64,000 nucleotides of DNA from Sphingobium chlorophenolicum (GCF_000722875.1 NZ_JFHR01000006.1:106415-170414); one strand, 5' to 3'; shown: positions 11,797-20,561, counted from the stretch's first letter. Notes: generated by a model from the sequence alone, not told the origin. Translations and numbers: made by a program.

Positions 11797-13088
11797 TCGC
11801 TCGCCGCCGTCCCGACACTGGCGTCGATCAACCCCGCCCGCATCATCAGCCAGAACAGGACGATCCCCGGCACCGCCAGCGCCGTGGTCAGCAGGTAGAA
11901 GTCGACATATCCGAACCGCTCGATCATCGCGCCCGCCGTGGTCCCGGTCAGGAACCGCCCGACGATGCTCGCCGCCGCCGAAATCAGCGCATATTGGGCG
12001 GCGGTAAAGCGCAGGTCGCACAAGGCGGAGAAGTAAGCGACCACCGTCACCCCACCGATCCCGCTGGCGAAATTCTCGAACCCGATGGCCCCCGCCATGC
12101 CCCAATTGCTCTTCCCCAGCGCCGCCAGCAGCGCGAAGCTGAAATTGGACACGCCCATCAGCAACAGGCTGACCAGCACCGACCGCTTCATCCCCAGCCG
12201 CGCATAAAGCACGCCGCCCACGAAAATCCCGATCAGATAGGCCCAGAAACCGATCCCCACGTCGTAGATGGCGATCTCGTCATTGCTATAGCCCATATCG
12301 TCGAACAACAGGCGGAAGGTCAGGTTCGCCAGCGTATCCCCGATCTTGTGCAGCAGGATGAACAGCAGCACCAGCCACGCCCCGCGCCGCCGGAAAAACT
12401 CGACCAGCGGCCCGGCAATCGACTGCCACACTTCACTCATTCCACGCCGCGCCGTCGGTTCGCGATGCCGCTCCGGCTCGCCCAGCACCAGCCCGGTCAG
12501 CATCGCGGGCAGGGCAAAGACCGCGCAGGCCAGATAGGCCCCATGCCACCCGATCCGCGCCGCCAGCACCAGAGCCAGCGCCCCCGCCGCGACCGACCCG
12601 ATCCGCCAGCCATATTGCGACATGCCCGACCCGACGCCCAGTTGCTCCGGCTTCAAAGTCTCGATCCGATAGGCGTCGATCACGATGTCGAACGTCGCCC
12701 CGGCCGCCCCGACCAATATCGCCGCATAGGCCGTCTGCAACAGCCCCGTAGTGGGATCGACCAGCGCCAGATTGGCCACCGCCGCCATCACCAGCAGCCC
12801 CGCGACGATCAACCACGAAACCCGCTGCCCCAACCGCCCGATGACGGGCAGACGCACGCCATCGACCACCCAGGCCCAGAGAAATTTCAGATTATAGACG
12901 AGGAAAGCGAGAGTGAAGGCCGTCACCGCCTTCTTGTCGATCCCATCCTGCGCCAGCCGCGTCGTCAACGTCGCGCCGATCATCGCATAGGGAAAACCCG
13001 ACGAAATCCCCAGAAAAAAGGCCCCCAAAGGCGCCTTCTGCACATAGGGCTTCACCGCATCCAGCCAGCCCCCTGCAATCTCAGTCAT
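11781..13088 (-). CDS. AmpG-like MFS permease
   Basis: A 435-residue major-facilitator protein with about 12 membrane segments. The N-terminal FLGISSGFPYAMIGATLTT and the middle GVGSGMSQYGWRIGSVAAGA resemble the AmpG muropeptide permease, which imports anhydro-muropeptides for peptidoglycan recycling and links recycling to beta-lactamase induction in some bacteria. The start at 13088 (MTEIAGGWLDAVKPY) is preferred over an upstream start that would add a hydrophobic extension not typical of the family. A different sugar or peptide substrate cannot be excluded. Confidence 0.7.
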   Translation of the reverse strand: MTEIAGGWLDAVKPYVQKAPLGAFFLGISSGFPYAMIGATLTTRLAQDGIDKKAVTAFTLAFLVYNLKFLWAWVVDGVRLPVIGRLGQRVSWLIVAGLLVMAAVANLALVDPTTGLLQTAYAAILVGAAGATFDIVIDAYRIETLKPEQLGVGSGMSQYGWRIGSVAAGALALVLAARIGWHGAYLACAVFALPAMLTGLVLGEPERHREPTARRGMSEVWQSIAGPLVEFFRRRGAWLVLLFILLHKIGDTLANLTFRLLFDDMGYSNDEIAIYDVGIGFWAYLIGIFVGGVLYARLGMKRSVLVSLLLMGVSNFSFALLAALGKSNWGMAGAIGFENFASGIGGVTVVAYFSALCDLRFTAAQYALISAAASIVGRFLTGTTAGAMIERFGYVDFYLLTTALAVPGIVLFWLMMRAGLIDASVGTAASDQPAA

Positions 13089-13155
13089 AAATGCGATGGC
13101 CCCGATGGTCGTTCCTGACCACCATATGACCAAAGCCCACCCAAACAACCACCAA

Positions 13156-13226
13156 AAAAACCTTCTCCCTTGAGGGAGAAGGATACGCAGCCTTACTCGC
13201 GCAGCGAGTTAGGCGAAGTTGGATGA
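13156..13226. repeat. Intergenic palindromic repeat (third type)
   Basis: CTTCTCCCTTGAGGGAGAAG is a perfect hairpin, followed by TTACTCGCGCAGCGAGTTA, another hairpin, and GATGAGGGG. It lies between the permease start and the response-regulator stop, so it can be neither gene's coding sequence; it may end transcription of the regulator gene. Only one copy is seen here. Confidence 0.6.
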
Positions 13227-13258
13227 GGGGGGATCGAACCTCTCGACCAATCCCACGC

Positions 13259-13717
13259 TCACCCCAAATCCCCAAACAAATGCAACCCATCCGGAAAGCG
13301 CGGCAATTCCTTCCCCCGCAACAACGCATCCACGACCGCCACCGCCCCCAGCAGATCCCGCGGCGCATAGGGCTTGGCCAGACATCCCAAAGCCATCTCC
13401 CGCGCATCCACCGGACAAGCCCCGGTCACGAACAGCACCGCCACGCCCCGCCCGGCGGCAAAGCGCGCCAGATCGATCCCGGTCCGCTCGCCATGCAGCG
13501 TCACGTCCGCGATCACCAGATCGACGCTCTCTTCCTCGATCACGCTGACGGCATGGGCATAATCATCGACGGTCGCGGCCACCCGATAGCCCGCCGTCTC
13601 CAACACATGTTCATTGTCGAATGCGACCAGCGGCTCATCCTCCACCACCAGCACGGTGCGAATGGCCTTGCGGCGTCCGCCAGCCCCGATTTCCCCTTTT
13701 ACCAGCCCGAAAAACAT
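13259..13717 (-). CDS. Single-domain response regulator (receiver only)
   Basis: A CheY-like receiver with no output domain. TVLVVEDEPLVAFD holds the acidic pocket, DLVIADVTLHG the phosphoacceptor aspartate, and the switch Thr and Lys are in LFVTGACP and CLAKPY. Such proteins pass phosphate between histidine kinases and phosphotransferases or bind a partner; no kinase gene is near. I take the ATG at 13717 as start; the frame is open a further 35 codons with no domain. Confidence 0.75.
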   Translation of the reverse strand: MFFGLVKGEIGAGGRRKAIRTVLVVEDEPLVAFDNEHVLETAGYRVAATVDDYAHAVSVIEEESVDLVIADVTLHGERTGIDLARFAAGRGVAVLFVTGACPVDAREMALGCLAKPYAPRDLLGAVAVVDALLRGKELPRFPDGLHLFGDLG

Positions 13718-13876
13718 TTGCCGATCCGCCCCATTTGCGCCATTCAGCCGACCAACGCGTGGCGCCCGTACAGGGTTTCTCATATCTCGGCGCACAGGCG
13801 CCCGGACAGCACCATTCGTCACTAACTGGCATGTCTGATATGGGTGTGCCGTCCCGTTTTGAAAAGGAACTCGTCG

Positions 13877-14806
13877 TTGGAACCGCCAAAAAAATCTGGA
13901 CCGCCGCGCCGGTCAGGCCCCGGCGGTCCCAGGCGTCCCGGCGACTTCAAAACAGGCGGCCCAAACCCCTCCGGTTCGCGCCCGGCCCGCCCCCCATTCA
14001 GGAAGGCGAAGACCGCCCCCGCCAAACCCGCCAACCCGCATCCGGCCCGCGCAGCCGCCGCCGCCAGCGGCAAGAACGAACCGCAGCGCATTGCGAAACT
14101 GCTCGCCCGCGCAGGCGTCGCTTCCCGGCGGGAGGTCGAACGGATCATAGAGGAGGGGCGCGTCACGCTGGACGGTGAAGTCGTCACCACCCCGGCAACG
14201 CTGCTGATCTCGCTTCACGGCGTCGCCGTCGACGGCGTCCCCATCGCCGCACCCGCGCCCGCGCGCCTGTTCCTTTTCCACAAACCGTCCGGCTTCCTCA
14301 CCACGGAACGCGACCCACGCGGCCGCCCGACCATCTATGACAAGCTGCCCGCCGACCTGCCCCGCGTCATGCCGATCGGCCGCCTGGACATGACGACCGA
14401 AGGGCTGCTGCTGCTCACCACCGATGGCGAATTCAAGCGGCAGATGGAACTCCCCTCGACCGGCGTGCCCCGCACCTACCGCGCTCGCGCCTTCGGCGAA
14501 ATCAGCCAGAACCAGCTCGAAGACCTGTTCGAAGGCATAGAGATAGACGGCATCCGCTACGGTCAGATAGAGGCCAATCTGGAACGCCGCACCGGCCGCA
14601 ACCAGTGGATCGAAATGACCCTGACCGAAGGCAAGAACCGCGAAGTCCGCCGCGTCCTCGAACATCTCGGCCTTCAGGTAAGCCGCCTGATCCGCACCAG
14701 CTACGGTCCCTTCCACCTGGGCGAACTGCCCTCCGGCGCGGTGGAGGAAGTCCGCCAGCACGACCTCATCGTCTTCCGCAAGGGACTGAAAATCCCAAAA
14801 CCCTGA
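13877..14806 (+). CDS. 23S rRNA pseudouridine synthase, RluB/RsuA family
   Basis: Isomerises uridine in ribosomal RNA. A basic, Pro/Gly-rich N-terminal tail of about 65 residues precedes an S4 RNA-binding domain (RIAKLLARAGVASRREVERI) and a catalytic domain with GRLDMTTEGLLLLTTDGE, whose Asp is the nucleophile of the RluB/E/F and RsuA group, then the EGKNREVRR motif. The TTG at 13877 is preferred because AAGGAA lies about nine bases before it; a GTG at 13844 is possible. RluB (U2605) is most likely, but the target cannot be proved. rsmD follows, so this is an rRNA-modification pair. Confidence 0.85.
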   Translation: MEPPKKSGPPRRSGPGGPRRPGDFKTGGPNPSGSRPARPPFRKAKTAPAKPANPHPARAAAAASGKNEPQRIAKLLARAGVASRREVERIIEEGRVTLDGEVVTTPATLLISLHGVAVDGVPIAAPAPARLFLFHKPSGFLTTERDPRGRPTIYDKLPADLPRVMPIGRLDMTTEGLLLLTTDGEFKRQMELPSTGVPRTYRARAFGEISQNQLEDLFEGIEIDGIRYGQIEANLERRTGRNQWIEMTLTEGKNREVRRVLEHLGLQVSRLIRTSYGPFHLGELPSGAVEEVRQHDLIVFRKGLKIPKP

Positions 14807-14812
14807 AGACCC

Positions 14813-14864
14813 TCCGTTCGCCCTGTTCAAACGAGTCACTTGCCTCGTTTGAATGTCGAAGGGC
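14813..14864. repeat. Short dispersed repeat with an inserted inverted repeat
   Basis: The flanks CCGTTCGCCCTG and TGTCGAAGGGC are the two halves of the short repeat, but the middle is replaced by TTCAAACGAG (14826-14835) and its perfect inverse CTCGTTTGAA (14844-14853). It lies between the pseudouridine synthase gene and rsmD. Confidence 0.7.
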
Positions 14865-14890
14865 TTTTCTTTCTTCCAGCGAGCCACCCC

Positions 14891-15430
14891 ATGAGAATCA
14901 TATCAGGCCAATGGCGAGGCCGCCCCCTCACCGCCCCGAAGGGCGACGCCACCCGCCCCACGGCGGACCGCACTCGCGAAACCCTCTTCTCCATGCTGTT
15001 GAGCCGCCTCGGCTCGTTCGAGGGGCTGGCGGTAGGCGATTTCTTCGCAGGCTCCGGCGCGCTGGGCTATGAGGCGCTCTCGCGCGGCGCGGCAAGCTGC
15101 ATCTTCGTGGAACAGGACCGCGCCGCCCTCGACGCGATCCGCGCCAATGGCGACAGGCTGGGCCTCCGCCCCGACATCCGCCAGAGCAGCGTCCTGTCCC
15201 TCGGCCCGGCGAGCAAGCCGCTGGACCTGATCTTCATGGACCCGCCCTATAATAGCGGCGCGGGCATGGTCGCGCTGGACAAGCTCAGCCGCCTGGGCTG
15301 GACCGGCCCCGCCACCTGGATCAGCATCGAAACCGACCGCCGCGAGGATGTCGAAGTCAAGGGCTTCACCGTCGAATCCAGCCGCGACGTCGGAAAAGCC
15401 CGCCTGACCCTCCTAAGAGCCGCACCCTAA
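14891..15430 (+). CDS. rsmD: 16S rRNA (guanine966-N2)-methyltransferase
   Basis: A 179-residue SAM-dependent methyltransferase of the RsmD family. It opens with MRIISGQWRGRPL and RPTADRTRETLF, both family signatures, has the SAM-binding DFFAGSGALGYEALSRGA and the catalytic FMDPPY. The upstream in-frame ATG at 14840 lies in the repeat, so 14891 is the start. It probably shares a transcript with the pseudouridine synthase gene. Confidence 0.92.
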   Translation: MRIISGQWRGRPLTAPKGDATRPTADRTRETLFSMLLSRLGSFEGLAVGDFFAGSGALGYEALSRGAASCIFVEQDRAALDAIRANGDRLGLRPDIRQSSVLSLGPASKPLDLIFMDPPYNSGAGMVALDKLSRLGWTGPATWISIETDRREDVEVKGFTVESSRDVGKARLTLLRAAP

Positions 15431-15433
15431 ACT

Positions 15434-15470
15434 CCCTCTCCCCACCGGAGAGAGGGCTGGGGAGAGGGGG
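15434..15470. repeat. Palindromic repeat after rsmD, possible terminator
   Basis: CCCTCTCCCC and GGGGAGAGGG form a long stem, with a smaller CCGGAGAGAGGG inside. No clear T run follows. It lies between the convergent rsmD and globin genes. Confidence 0.55.
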
Positions 15471-15508
15471 CTGCGCAACGCCGCAAGCGCAACGCAACGC
15501 CCACCCCA

Positions 15509-15958
15509 TCAAGCCGCCTCGGCATCCTCATAGGCCTGCGCTTCCTTGCCAATCAGGATATTGGCCAGAAACCAATAGGCCTGCCCCCAGGCGTCCAGCA
15601 CGGCATCAGTCGCCACCTCGGCCCCCAGCACATCCCGAATGGCCGGCAGCAAGGCTTCCGCCACCTTGGGATAATGCTCCGCCTTCACCCCGGTCTCGAC
15701 ATGCCGCTGCACCATCCGCGCCACCGCGCCGTCCAGCGCCTGCAACCGGTCGATATTCTCCGCATAGCCCAATATCGCCGCAGCCAGCCGCTTGGGCTGC
15801 TCGCCGCTTTCCTGCGCCGCCTGGTCGAACATGTCCTTGATCGACGCGTCCTCAAACAACCGCGCATACATGGCCGTCGTGATCTCCACCCCATGCTTGC
15901 GCAGCGCGGGCGCGGTAGCCTTGACGATGGCAATGGTGTCGGCGGTCAACTGGGTCAT
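15509..15958 (-). CDS. Single-domain bacterial haemoglobin (Vitreoscilla type)
   Basis: A 149-residue globin very like Vitreoscilla haemoglobin from end to end (IVKATAPALRKHGVEITTAM; HYPKVAEALLPAI). The haem ligand is His86 in RHVETGV; Tyr31 (B10) and Phe44 (CD1) are present. It lacks the reductase half of flavohaemoglobin. Such globins bind O2 or detoxify NO when served by a reductase. It is divergent from an NsrR-type regulator with a shared operator, so NO-responsive expression is expected. Confidence 0.9.
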   Translation of the reverse strand: MTQLTADTIAIVKATAPALRKHGVEITTAMYARLFEDASIKDMFDQAAQESGEQPKRLAAAILGYAENIDRLQALDGAVARMVQRHVETGVKAEHYPKVAEALLPAIRDVLGAEVATDAVLDAWGQAYWFLANILIGKEAQAYEDAEAA

Positions 15959-16000
15959 TTATGCACCTTCCTTCTGGATTCGATCCTCCGGGAATCGATA

Positions 16001-16023
16001 AAGGTGCATTTACGTTGCATCTT
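16001..16023. promoter_or_regulatory. NsrR operator between the globin gene and nsrR
   Basis: AAGGTGCATTTACGTTGCAT followed by CTT is an imperfect palindrome: AAGGTGCA pairs with TGCATCTT around TTTACGT. It closely resembles the known NsrR consensus (GATGCATTTTAAATGCATC type). It is 43 bases before the globin ATG and about 60 before the nsrR ATG, suited to repress both. Confidence 0.75.
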
Positions 16024-16084
16024 TTAAAATGTAAATAGAATGAATGTTTGAAAATCCACCCCCGTTCACCTAACCAATTCGTTC

Positions 16085-16537
16085 ATGCAATTGACCCGCC
16101 ACACCGACTATGCCCTGCGCGTCCTGATCCACCTCGCCGTGGCCCCCTCCGGCCGCGCCACCATCCCGGAAATCGCCGACGCCTACGGTCTTTCGCGCAA
16201 TCATCTGATGAAGGTCGTCCACCATCTGGGACAGGGCGGCCTGCTCGACACCCAACGCGGCCGCGGCGGCGGCTTCACCCTCGCCCGCCCTCCCGAAGCG
16301 ATCAGCATCGGCGAAGTCGTCCGCTTTTCGGAACCCGACATGAACATGGCGGACTGCGGTTCCTGCGCCCTGCGCACCGCCTGCGGCCTTTCAGCCATAT
16401 TGAAGGCGGCCACCGCCGCCTTCCTCGCCGTCCTCGACCAGCATAGCCTGGCCGATGCGGCACGGGAAAAGGCCGGGCTGGCGGCCATCATCGCCGCCCT
16501 GCCCAGCCCCGCCGCCGTCAGCGCGCCTTGCGCTTAG
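16085..16537 (+). CDS. nsrR: Rrf2-family nitric oxide-sensing repressor NsrR
   Basis: A 150-residue winged-helix repressor. The N-terminal MQLTRHTDYALRVLIHLAV is characteristic of NsrR, with the helix-turn-helix around residues 25-50 and a GRGGGF wing. The cluster ligands Cys91-X2-Cys94-X5-Cys100 match the [4Fe-4S]/[2Fe-2S] cysteines; nitrosylation of the cluster releases DNA. It probably represses both itself and the haemoglobin gene. Its 3' end overlaps the convergent exported-protein gene by 20 bases. Confidence 0.88.
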   Translation: MQLTRHTDYALRVLIHLAVAPSGRATIPEIADAYGLSRNHLMKVVHHLGQGGLLDTQRGRGGGFTLARPPEAISIGEVVRFSEPDMNMADCGSCALRTACGLSAILKAATAAFLAVLDQHSLADAAREKAGLAAIIAALPSPAAVSAPCA

Positions 16538-16982
16538 ATTTACCCGCTTCCCCCCGATTGATGCAGCTATCCTGCACGGTCTTGCTGCACAGCGGATAAT
16601 CCTTCTGCTCGGCCGGCGGCGGCGTCATATTGCCGCCCACCGTCGCGGGATTGGCGGAACTGCCCACGGGAGCCGACGGATCACGCGGCACTCCGGGAGA
16701 CGCGGGCTGCATCCCCGTATCCGGCGGCACCGCGCCCGTAGGCTGCCCCGCATTCGGATCTGCGGCCGGCGGCGGCGTGGCCGGCGTCGCAGGGGTAGCC
16801 GGAGCAGTGCCCGGCTCGGCCGGAGAAGCCGGCGTGGCAGGCGTAGCGCCCTGATCAGGAGGGGGCGGTGCACTCGTAGCGGGCGGCTGCGTCGCACCAG
16901 GCGCACCTTGCGCAATCGCAACGCCGGTAACACCGGTGCCGAAGGCCAATATGGCCGCACCCGCCAACAGGATCGATTTCAT
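16518..16982 (-). CDS. Exported Pro/Ala/Thr-rich protein of unknown function
   Basis: A 154-residue protein with a clear signal peptide (MKSILLAGAAILAFGTGV, probable cleavage after AIA) followed by a low-complexity segment of repeated Pro-Ala-Thr (TPATPASPAEPGTAPATPA) and a short C-terminal cysteine pair in YPLCSKTVQDSCINRGEAG. The composition suggests an unstructured periplasmic or wall-associated linker with a small disulfide knot. Upstream in-frame ATGs exist; 16982 fits the signal peptide and has AGGAAAGG nearby. Confidence 0.65.
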   Translation of the reverse strand: MKSILLAGAAILAFGTGVTGVAIAQGAPGATQPPATSAPPPPDQGATPATPASPAEPGTAPATPATPATPPPAADPNAGQPTGAVPPDTGMQPASPGVPRDPSAPVGSSANPATVGGNMTPPPAEQKDYPLCSKTVQDSCINRGEAGKSKRKAR

Positions 16983-17111
16983 CGGGATCATCCTTTCCTT
17001 GTTCTTGCCCCGTTCTGCCATCTGGGCTGAAGGGAAGAACCGGGGCCAAGGCGTCAGCGTTCCGATGATGGCGACGAACCGTTCCCGGCGCGCCGCCAGA
17101 CGATCCTGTTG

Positions 17112-17513
17112 TTAACCCCCGCTATTGGGCAACCGGTCGAACTTCGGCAGTTCATGCACCTTGCCCATCCACGGAAGGGCCTCCACATAATGAACATGAA
17201 CGGCCGGGGGGAGCGCCGCCTCATCATCCAGGGTCGCCGTCTGGATATCCACCATGCCGGGATAGGATGCGGTGTTCCGCCAGAACAACCCCGTCCCGCA
17301 AGTACCGCAAAAGTCGCGCACCACATCCTCCGATGACTGGTATCGCACCGGATCGCCGGTCACCTTCAACCGCCCTTCGGGGAACATGGCCCAGCCCACC
17401 ATCGGCGCGCCCGCGCTCTTCCGGCAATCGGCGCAATGGCACAATGCGCTGAAAAATGGCTCTCCCACCGCCTCATAATGGATTGCCCCGCATCGGCACC
17501 GTCCAGTGATCAT
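17112..17513 (-). CDS. GFA/CENP-V domain protein
   Basis: A 133-residue zinc protein of the glutathione-dependent formaldehyde-activating (GFA) fold. The zinc cysteines are visible: GRCRCGAI, ALCHCADCRKSAG and DFCGTCGTGLFW. The reaction of most members is not known and many are not formaldehyde enzymes. It starts at 17513 (MITGRC) with AAGGGG just upstream. It is divergent from the helicase gene. Confidence 0.82.
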   Translation of the reverse strand: MITGRCRCGAIHYEAVGEPFFSALCHCADCRKSAGAPMVGWAMFPEGRLKVTGDPVRYQSSEDVVRDFCGTCGTGLFWRNTASYPGMVDIQTATLDDEAALPPAVHVHYVEALPWMGKVHELPKFDRLPNSGG

Positions 17514-17618
17514 GTGCTTTACCCCTTGCATGATTCGCCTTTTGTTCTCATAAATCCCCCGAAGCCGCAAGGCCTCTCGCCCTTGCTCCCCGCCGCCGCC
17601 CGCCCTAGTTGTGAAACC

Positions 17619-19895
17619 ATGACCCTGCCCGCCCCCTCGCCCGACGATCCAGCCTATTTGCAGGGCCTCAACACGCCGCAGCGGGAAGCCGTGCTGACCA
17701 CCGAAGGCCCGGTGCTGGTGCTTGCCGGAGCGGGCACGGGCAAGACCGCCGCGCTCACCGCCCGCCTCGCCCATCTGATCGCCACCCGCCGCGCCTGGCC
17801 GTCGGAAATCCTGGCCGTCACCTTCACCAACAAGGCGGCGCGGGAAATGCGCGAACGCGTCGGCCGTATGATCGGCCCGGCGGTGGAGGGCATGCCCTGG
17901 CTGGGCACCTTCCACGCCATCGCCGCGAAGATGCTGCGCCGTCACGCCGAACTGGTCGGCCTGCAATCCAACTTCACCATCCTGGACACGGACGACCAGC
18001 TTCGGCTGATGAAGCAGTTGATCCAGGCCGAAGGGATCGATGAAAAGCGATGGCCCGCCCGGCAACTGGCCGGCCTCATCGACCAGTGGAAGAATAAGGG
18101 CCTGATCCCGGAGGAGATCGGCGCGGGCGAAAGCGAAGCCTATGCCAATGGCCGGGGCCAGAAGCTCTACGCCGCCTACCAGTCCAGGCTGCGCGACGTG
18201 AACGCCTGCGATTTCGGCGACTTGCTGCTGCATGTGCTGGTCATATTGAAGCGCCACCGCGACGTGCTGGAAAGCTATCAGCAGCGTTTCCGCTACATCA
18301 TGGTGGACGAATATCAGGACACCAACTCCAGCCAATATCTCTGGCTCCGCCTGCTCGCCCAGACGCGCAAGAATATCTGCTGCGTGGGCGACGACGACCA
18401 GTCCATCTATTCATGGCGCGGGGCGGAAGTCGCCAATATCCTGCGCTTCGAAAAGGATTTTCCCGGCGCGAAGATCGTCCGCCTCGAACAAAATTACCGC
18501 TCCACCCCCCATATCCTGGGCGCGGCGTCCGGCGTGATCGCGGAAAACGGCAATCGTCTGGGCAAGACGCTCTGGACCGACATCGACGTGGGCGAAAAGG
18601 TCCGCGTCATCGGCATATGGGACGGCCCGGAGGAAGCGCGCCGCGTCGGCGACGAAATCGAATCGATCGAACGCAACGGGGGATCGCTGGACGAAGTCGC
18701 CATCCTCGTCCGCGCCCAGCACCAGACCCGCGAGTTCGAAGACCGCTTCATCCAGATCGGCCTGCCTTATCGCATCGTCGGCGGCTTCCGCTTCTACGAA
18801 CGGGCCGAAATCCGCGACGCGCTGGCCTATCTGCGCCTCGTCAACCAGCCAGCCGACGACCTCGCCTTCGAACGGATCGTCAACGTCCCCAAACGCGGCC
18901 TGGGCGACAAGGCGGTCGAGAAACTCCACCGCCTCGCCCGCGCCGAAAGCATACCGCTGGCCCTCGCCGCCGCCCGCATCCTCGACACGGATGAGATGAC
19001 GCCGCAGGCCCGCCGGTCGCTGGGCGCCTTCATCGGCGACCTCGCCCGCTGGCGCGACCGCGCCACGCAATTGCCCCATGCGGAACTCGCCCGGCAGATA
19101 TTGGACGAAAGCGGCTATACCGCCATGCTCCAGGCCGAGCGTACCGCCGAAAGCGCGGGAAGGCTGGAGAACCTCAACGAACTCACCCGCGCCATGGAGG
19201 AATATGAGACACTGGGCGCGTTCCTGGAACATGTGTCGCTGGTCATGGACAATGAAGCGCAAGCGGACGAACGCAAGATCACAATCATGACCATCCATGC
19301 CGCCAAGGGCCTGGAGTTCGACACCGTGTTCCTGGCGGGCTGGGAAGAAGGCATTTTCCCTTCCCAGCGCGCTCTGGACGAAGGCGGCCTCAATTCGTTG
19401 GAGGAGGAACGCCGCCTCGCCTATGTCGCGATCACGCGGGCGCGGAAAATGTGCCTCATCCTCCATGCCGCCAACCGCCGCATCTATGGCCAGTGGACCA
19501 GTTCCATCCCCTCCCGCTTCGTCGGCGAACTGCCGCCCGAACATATGGAGGAGGAAAGCAGCATGTCCGGCGGCGCCTCGCTCTGGCGCGCCAACTGGTC
19601 GGAAAAAGCCGATCCCTTCGCCAATGTCCAGCGCGGCAGCGGCCGCGGCCCCGGCTGGCAACGCGCCCAGCAAAGCGGCCAGTTCGTGAAGGAACCCGTC
19701 CGCATCGTCGAAGCCCGCGCCTCCGCCGTTTCGCTGGGCAACAAGGGCCGCGATGACATGAGCGTCGGCCTGCGCGTCTTCCACCAGAAATTCGGCTACG
19801 GCACGGTAGCGGAGATTGAAGGCAACAAGCTGGAGATCGATTTCGAAACCGCAGGGCGCAAGCGGGTCATGGACAGCTTCGTTCAGCCGGCATAG
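17619..19895 (+). CDS. uvrD: ATP-dependent DNA helicase UvrD/PcrA
   Basis: A 758-residue SF1A 3'-5' helicase used in excision and mismatch repair. Motifs in order: Q motif LNTPQREAV, Walker A AGAGTGKTAA, TFTNKAAREM, Walker B VDEYQDTN, GDDDQSIYSWRGA, QNYRST, TIHAAKGLEF and VAITRARK. The C-terminal tail (from about residue 650) ends in the Tudor-like FHQKFGYGTVAEIEGNKLEI of the PcrA/UvrD group. The frame is open upstream; the ATG at 17619 gives the normal length. Confidence 0.93.
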   Translation: MTLPAPSPDDPAYLQGLNTPQREAVLTTEGPVLVLAGAGTGKTAALTARLAHLIATRRAWPSEILAVTFTNKAAREMRERVGRMIGPAVEGMPWLGTFHAIAAKMLRRHAELVGLQSNFTILDTDDQLRLMKQLIQAEGIDEKRWPARQLAGLIDQWKNKGLIPEEIGAGESEAYANGRGQKLYAAYQSRLRDVNACDFGDLLLHVLVILKRHRDVLESYQQRFRYIMVDEYQDTNSSQYLWLRLLAQTRKNICCVGDDDQSIYSWRGAEVANILRFEKDFPGAKIVRLEQNYRSTPHILGAASGVIAENGNRLGKTLWTDIDVGEKVRVIGIWDGPEEARRVGDEIESIERNGGSLDEVAILVRAQHQTREFEDRFIQIGLPYRIVGGFRFYERAEIRDALAYLRLVNQPADDLAFERIVNVPKRGLGDKAVEKLHRLARAESIPLALAAARILDTDEMTPQARRSLGAFIGDLARWRDRATQLPHAELARQILDESGYTAMLQAERTAESAGRLENLNELTRAMEEYETLGAFLEHVSLVMDNEAQADERKITIMTIHAAKGLEFDTVFLAGWEEGIFPSQRALDEGGLNSLEEERRLAYVAITRARKMCLILHAANRRIYGQWTSSIPSRFVGELPPEHMEEESSMSGGASLWRANWSEKADPFANVQRGSGRGPGWQRAQQSGQFVKEPVRIVEARASAVSLGNKGRDDMSVGLRVFHQKFGYGTVAEIEGNKLEIDFETAGRKRVMDSFVQPA

Positions 19896-19968
19896 CGCGC
19901 CACTACAAGTCCATCATTAAGTTCTCGCCATCGCGAGAAGGCCAATATTGGGTGGAAAACGGACCTAT

Positions 19969-20130
19969 CCTATTCCTCCCCATCGTTAGATGGGGAGTTG
20001 AACGGAGTCACGCGCCTCCGTTCAACAGCGCGAAGCGCTGACGGAGGGGAAGATGCGCAGGTCGCGCCCCTTCCCCTCCACCAGCCTTCGGCCGGTCTCC
20101 CTCCCCACGCTGCGCGCAGGGAGGAATTCA
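19969..20130. repeat. Large palindromic intergenic repeat, copy 3 (in a 315-base gap)
   Basis: The stretch from 19896 to 20210 has no gene. It contains a TTCTCGC/GCGAGAA hairpin at 19922-19939 (possible end of the helicase transcript) and then this repeat, built from CCTCCCCATC, GATGGGGAG, the tip CAGCGCGAAGCGCTG, AGGGGAAGATGCGCAGGTCG and the tip CAGCCTTCGGCCGG. An extra GAACGGAG/CTCCGTTC inverted pair sits in the middle. Confidence 0.8.
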
Positions 20131-20210
20131 ACCAGCCACAGACCAACAGACCCGCGACTAACAATATCAGGGGGAGACAGCACTTGCCTGCACTCAGGAG
20201 TTTGGGAAAT

Positions 20211-20286
20211 TGGTGGAGCCTAGCGGGATCGAACCGCTGACCTCCTGCATGCCATGCAGGCGCTCTCCCAGCTGAGCTAAGGCCCC
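20211..20286 (-). tRNA. tRNA-Ala (anticodon GGC), first copy
   Basis: A 76-base tRNA ending in encoded CCA. On the minus strand it reads GGGGCCTTAGCTCAGC; the anticodon stem-loop CCTGC-ATGGCAT-GCAGG gives anticodon GGC. The sequence is identical to the copy at 20486-20561. Confidence 0.95.
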
Positions 20287-20485
20287 ATCGTTGCGCGGCA
20301 TCATACCGCATCCCAATGGATCAGGCCACGTCCGGCATCAAAACCGTCGGCCTTATGTCTGGACATCCTTTGCGCAGCATCTGGGCGTGTTGATCGAGAT
20401 TGGGAACAACCTCGCCACACCCCTCGCTTGCGCTCGGGAGTTTTTCGGGAAAATGTCCCCCGGACATTTTCTGTTCCCGAAAAAC

Positions 20486-20561
20486 TGGTGGAGCCTAGCG
20501 GGATCGAACCGCTGACCTCCTGCATGCCATGCAGGCGCTCTCCCAGCTGAGCTAAGGCCCC
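20486..20561 (-). tRNA. tRNA-Ala (anticodon GGC), second copy
   Basis: Identical over all 76 bases to the copy 275 bases away, including the CCA end. The spacer (20287-20485) contains no gene; only about 12 bases before each 3' end are similar, so just the tRNA body appears duplicated. Confidence 0.95.
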
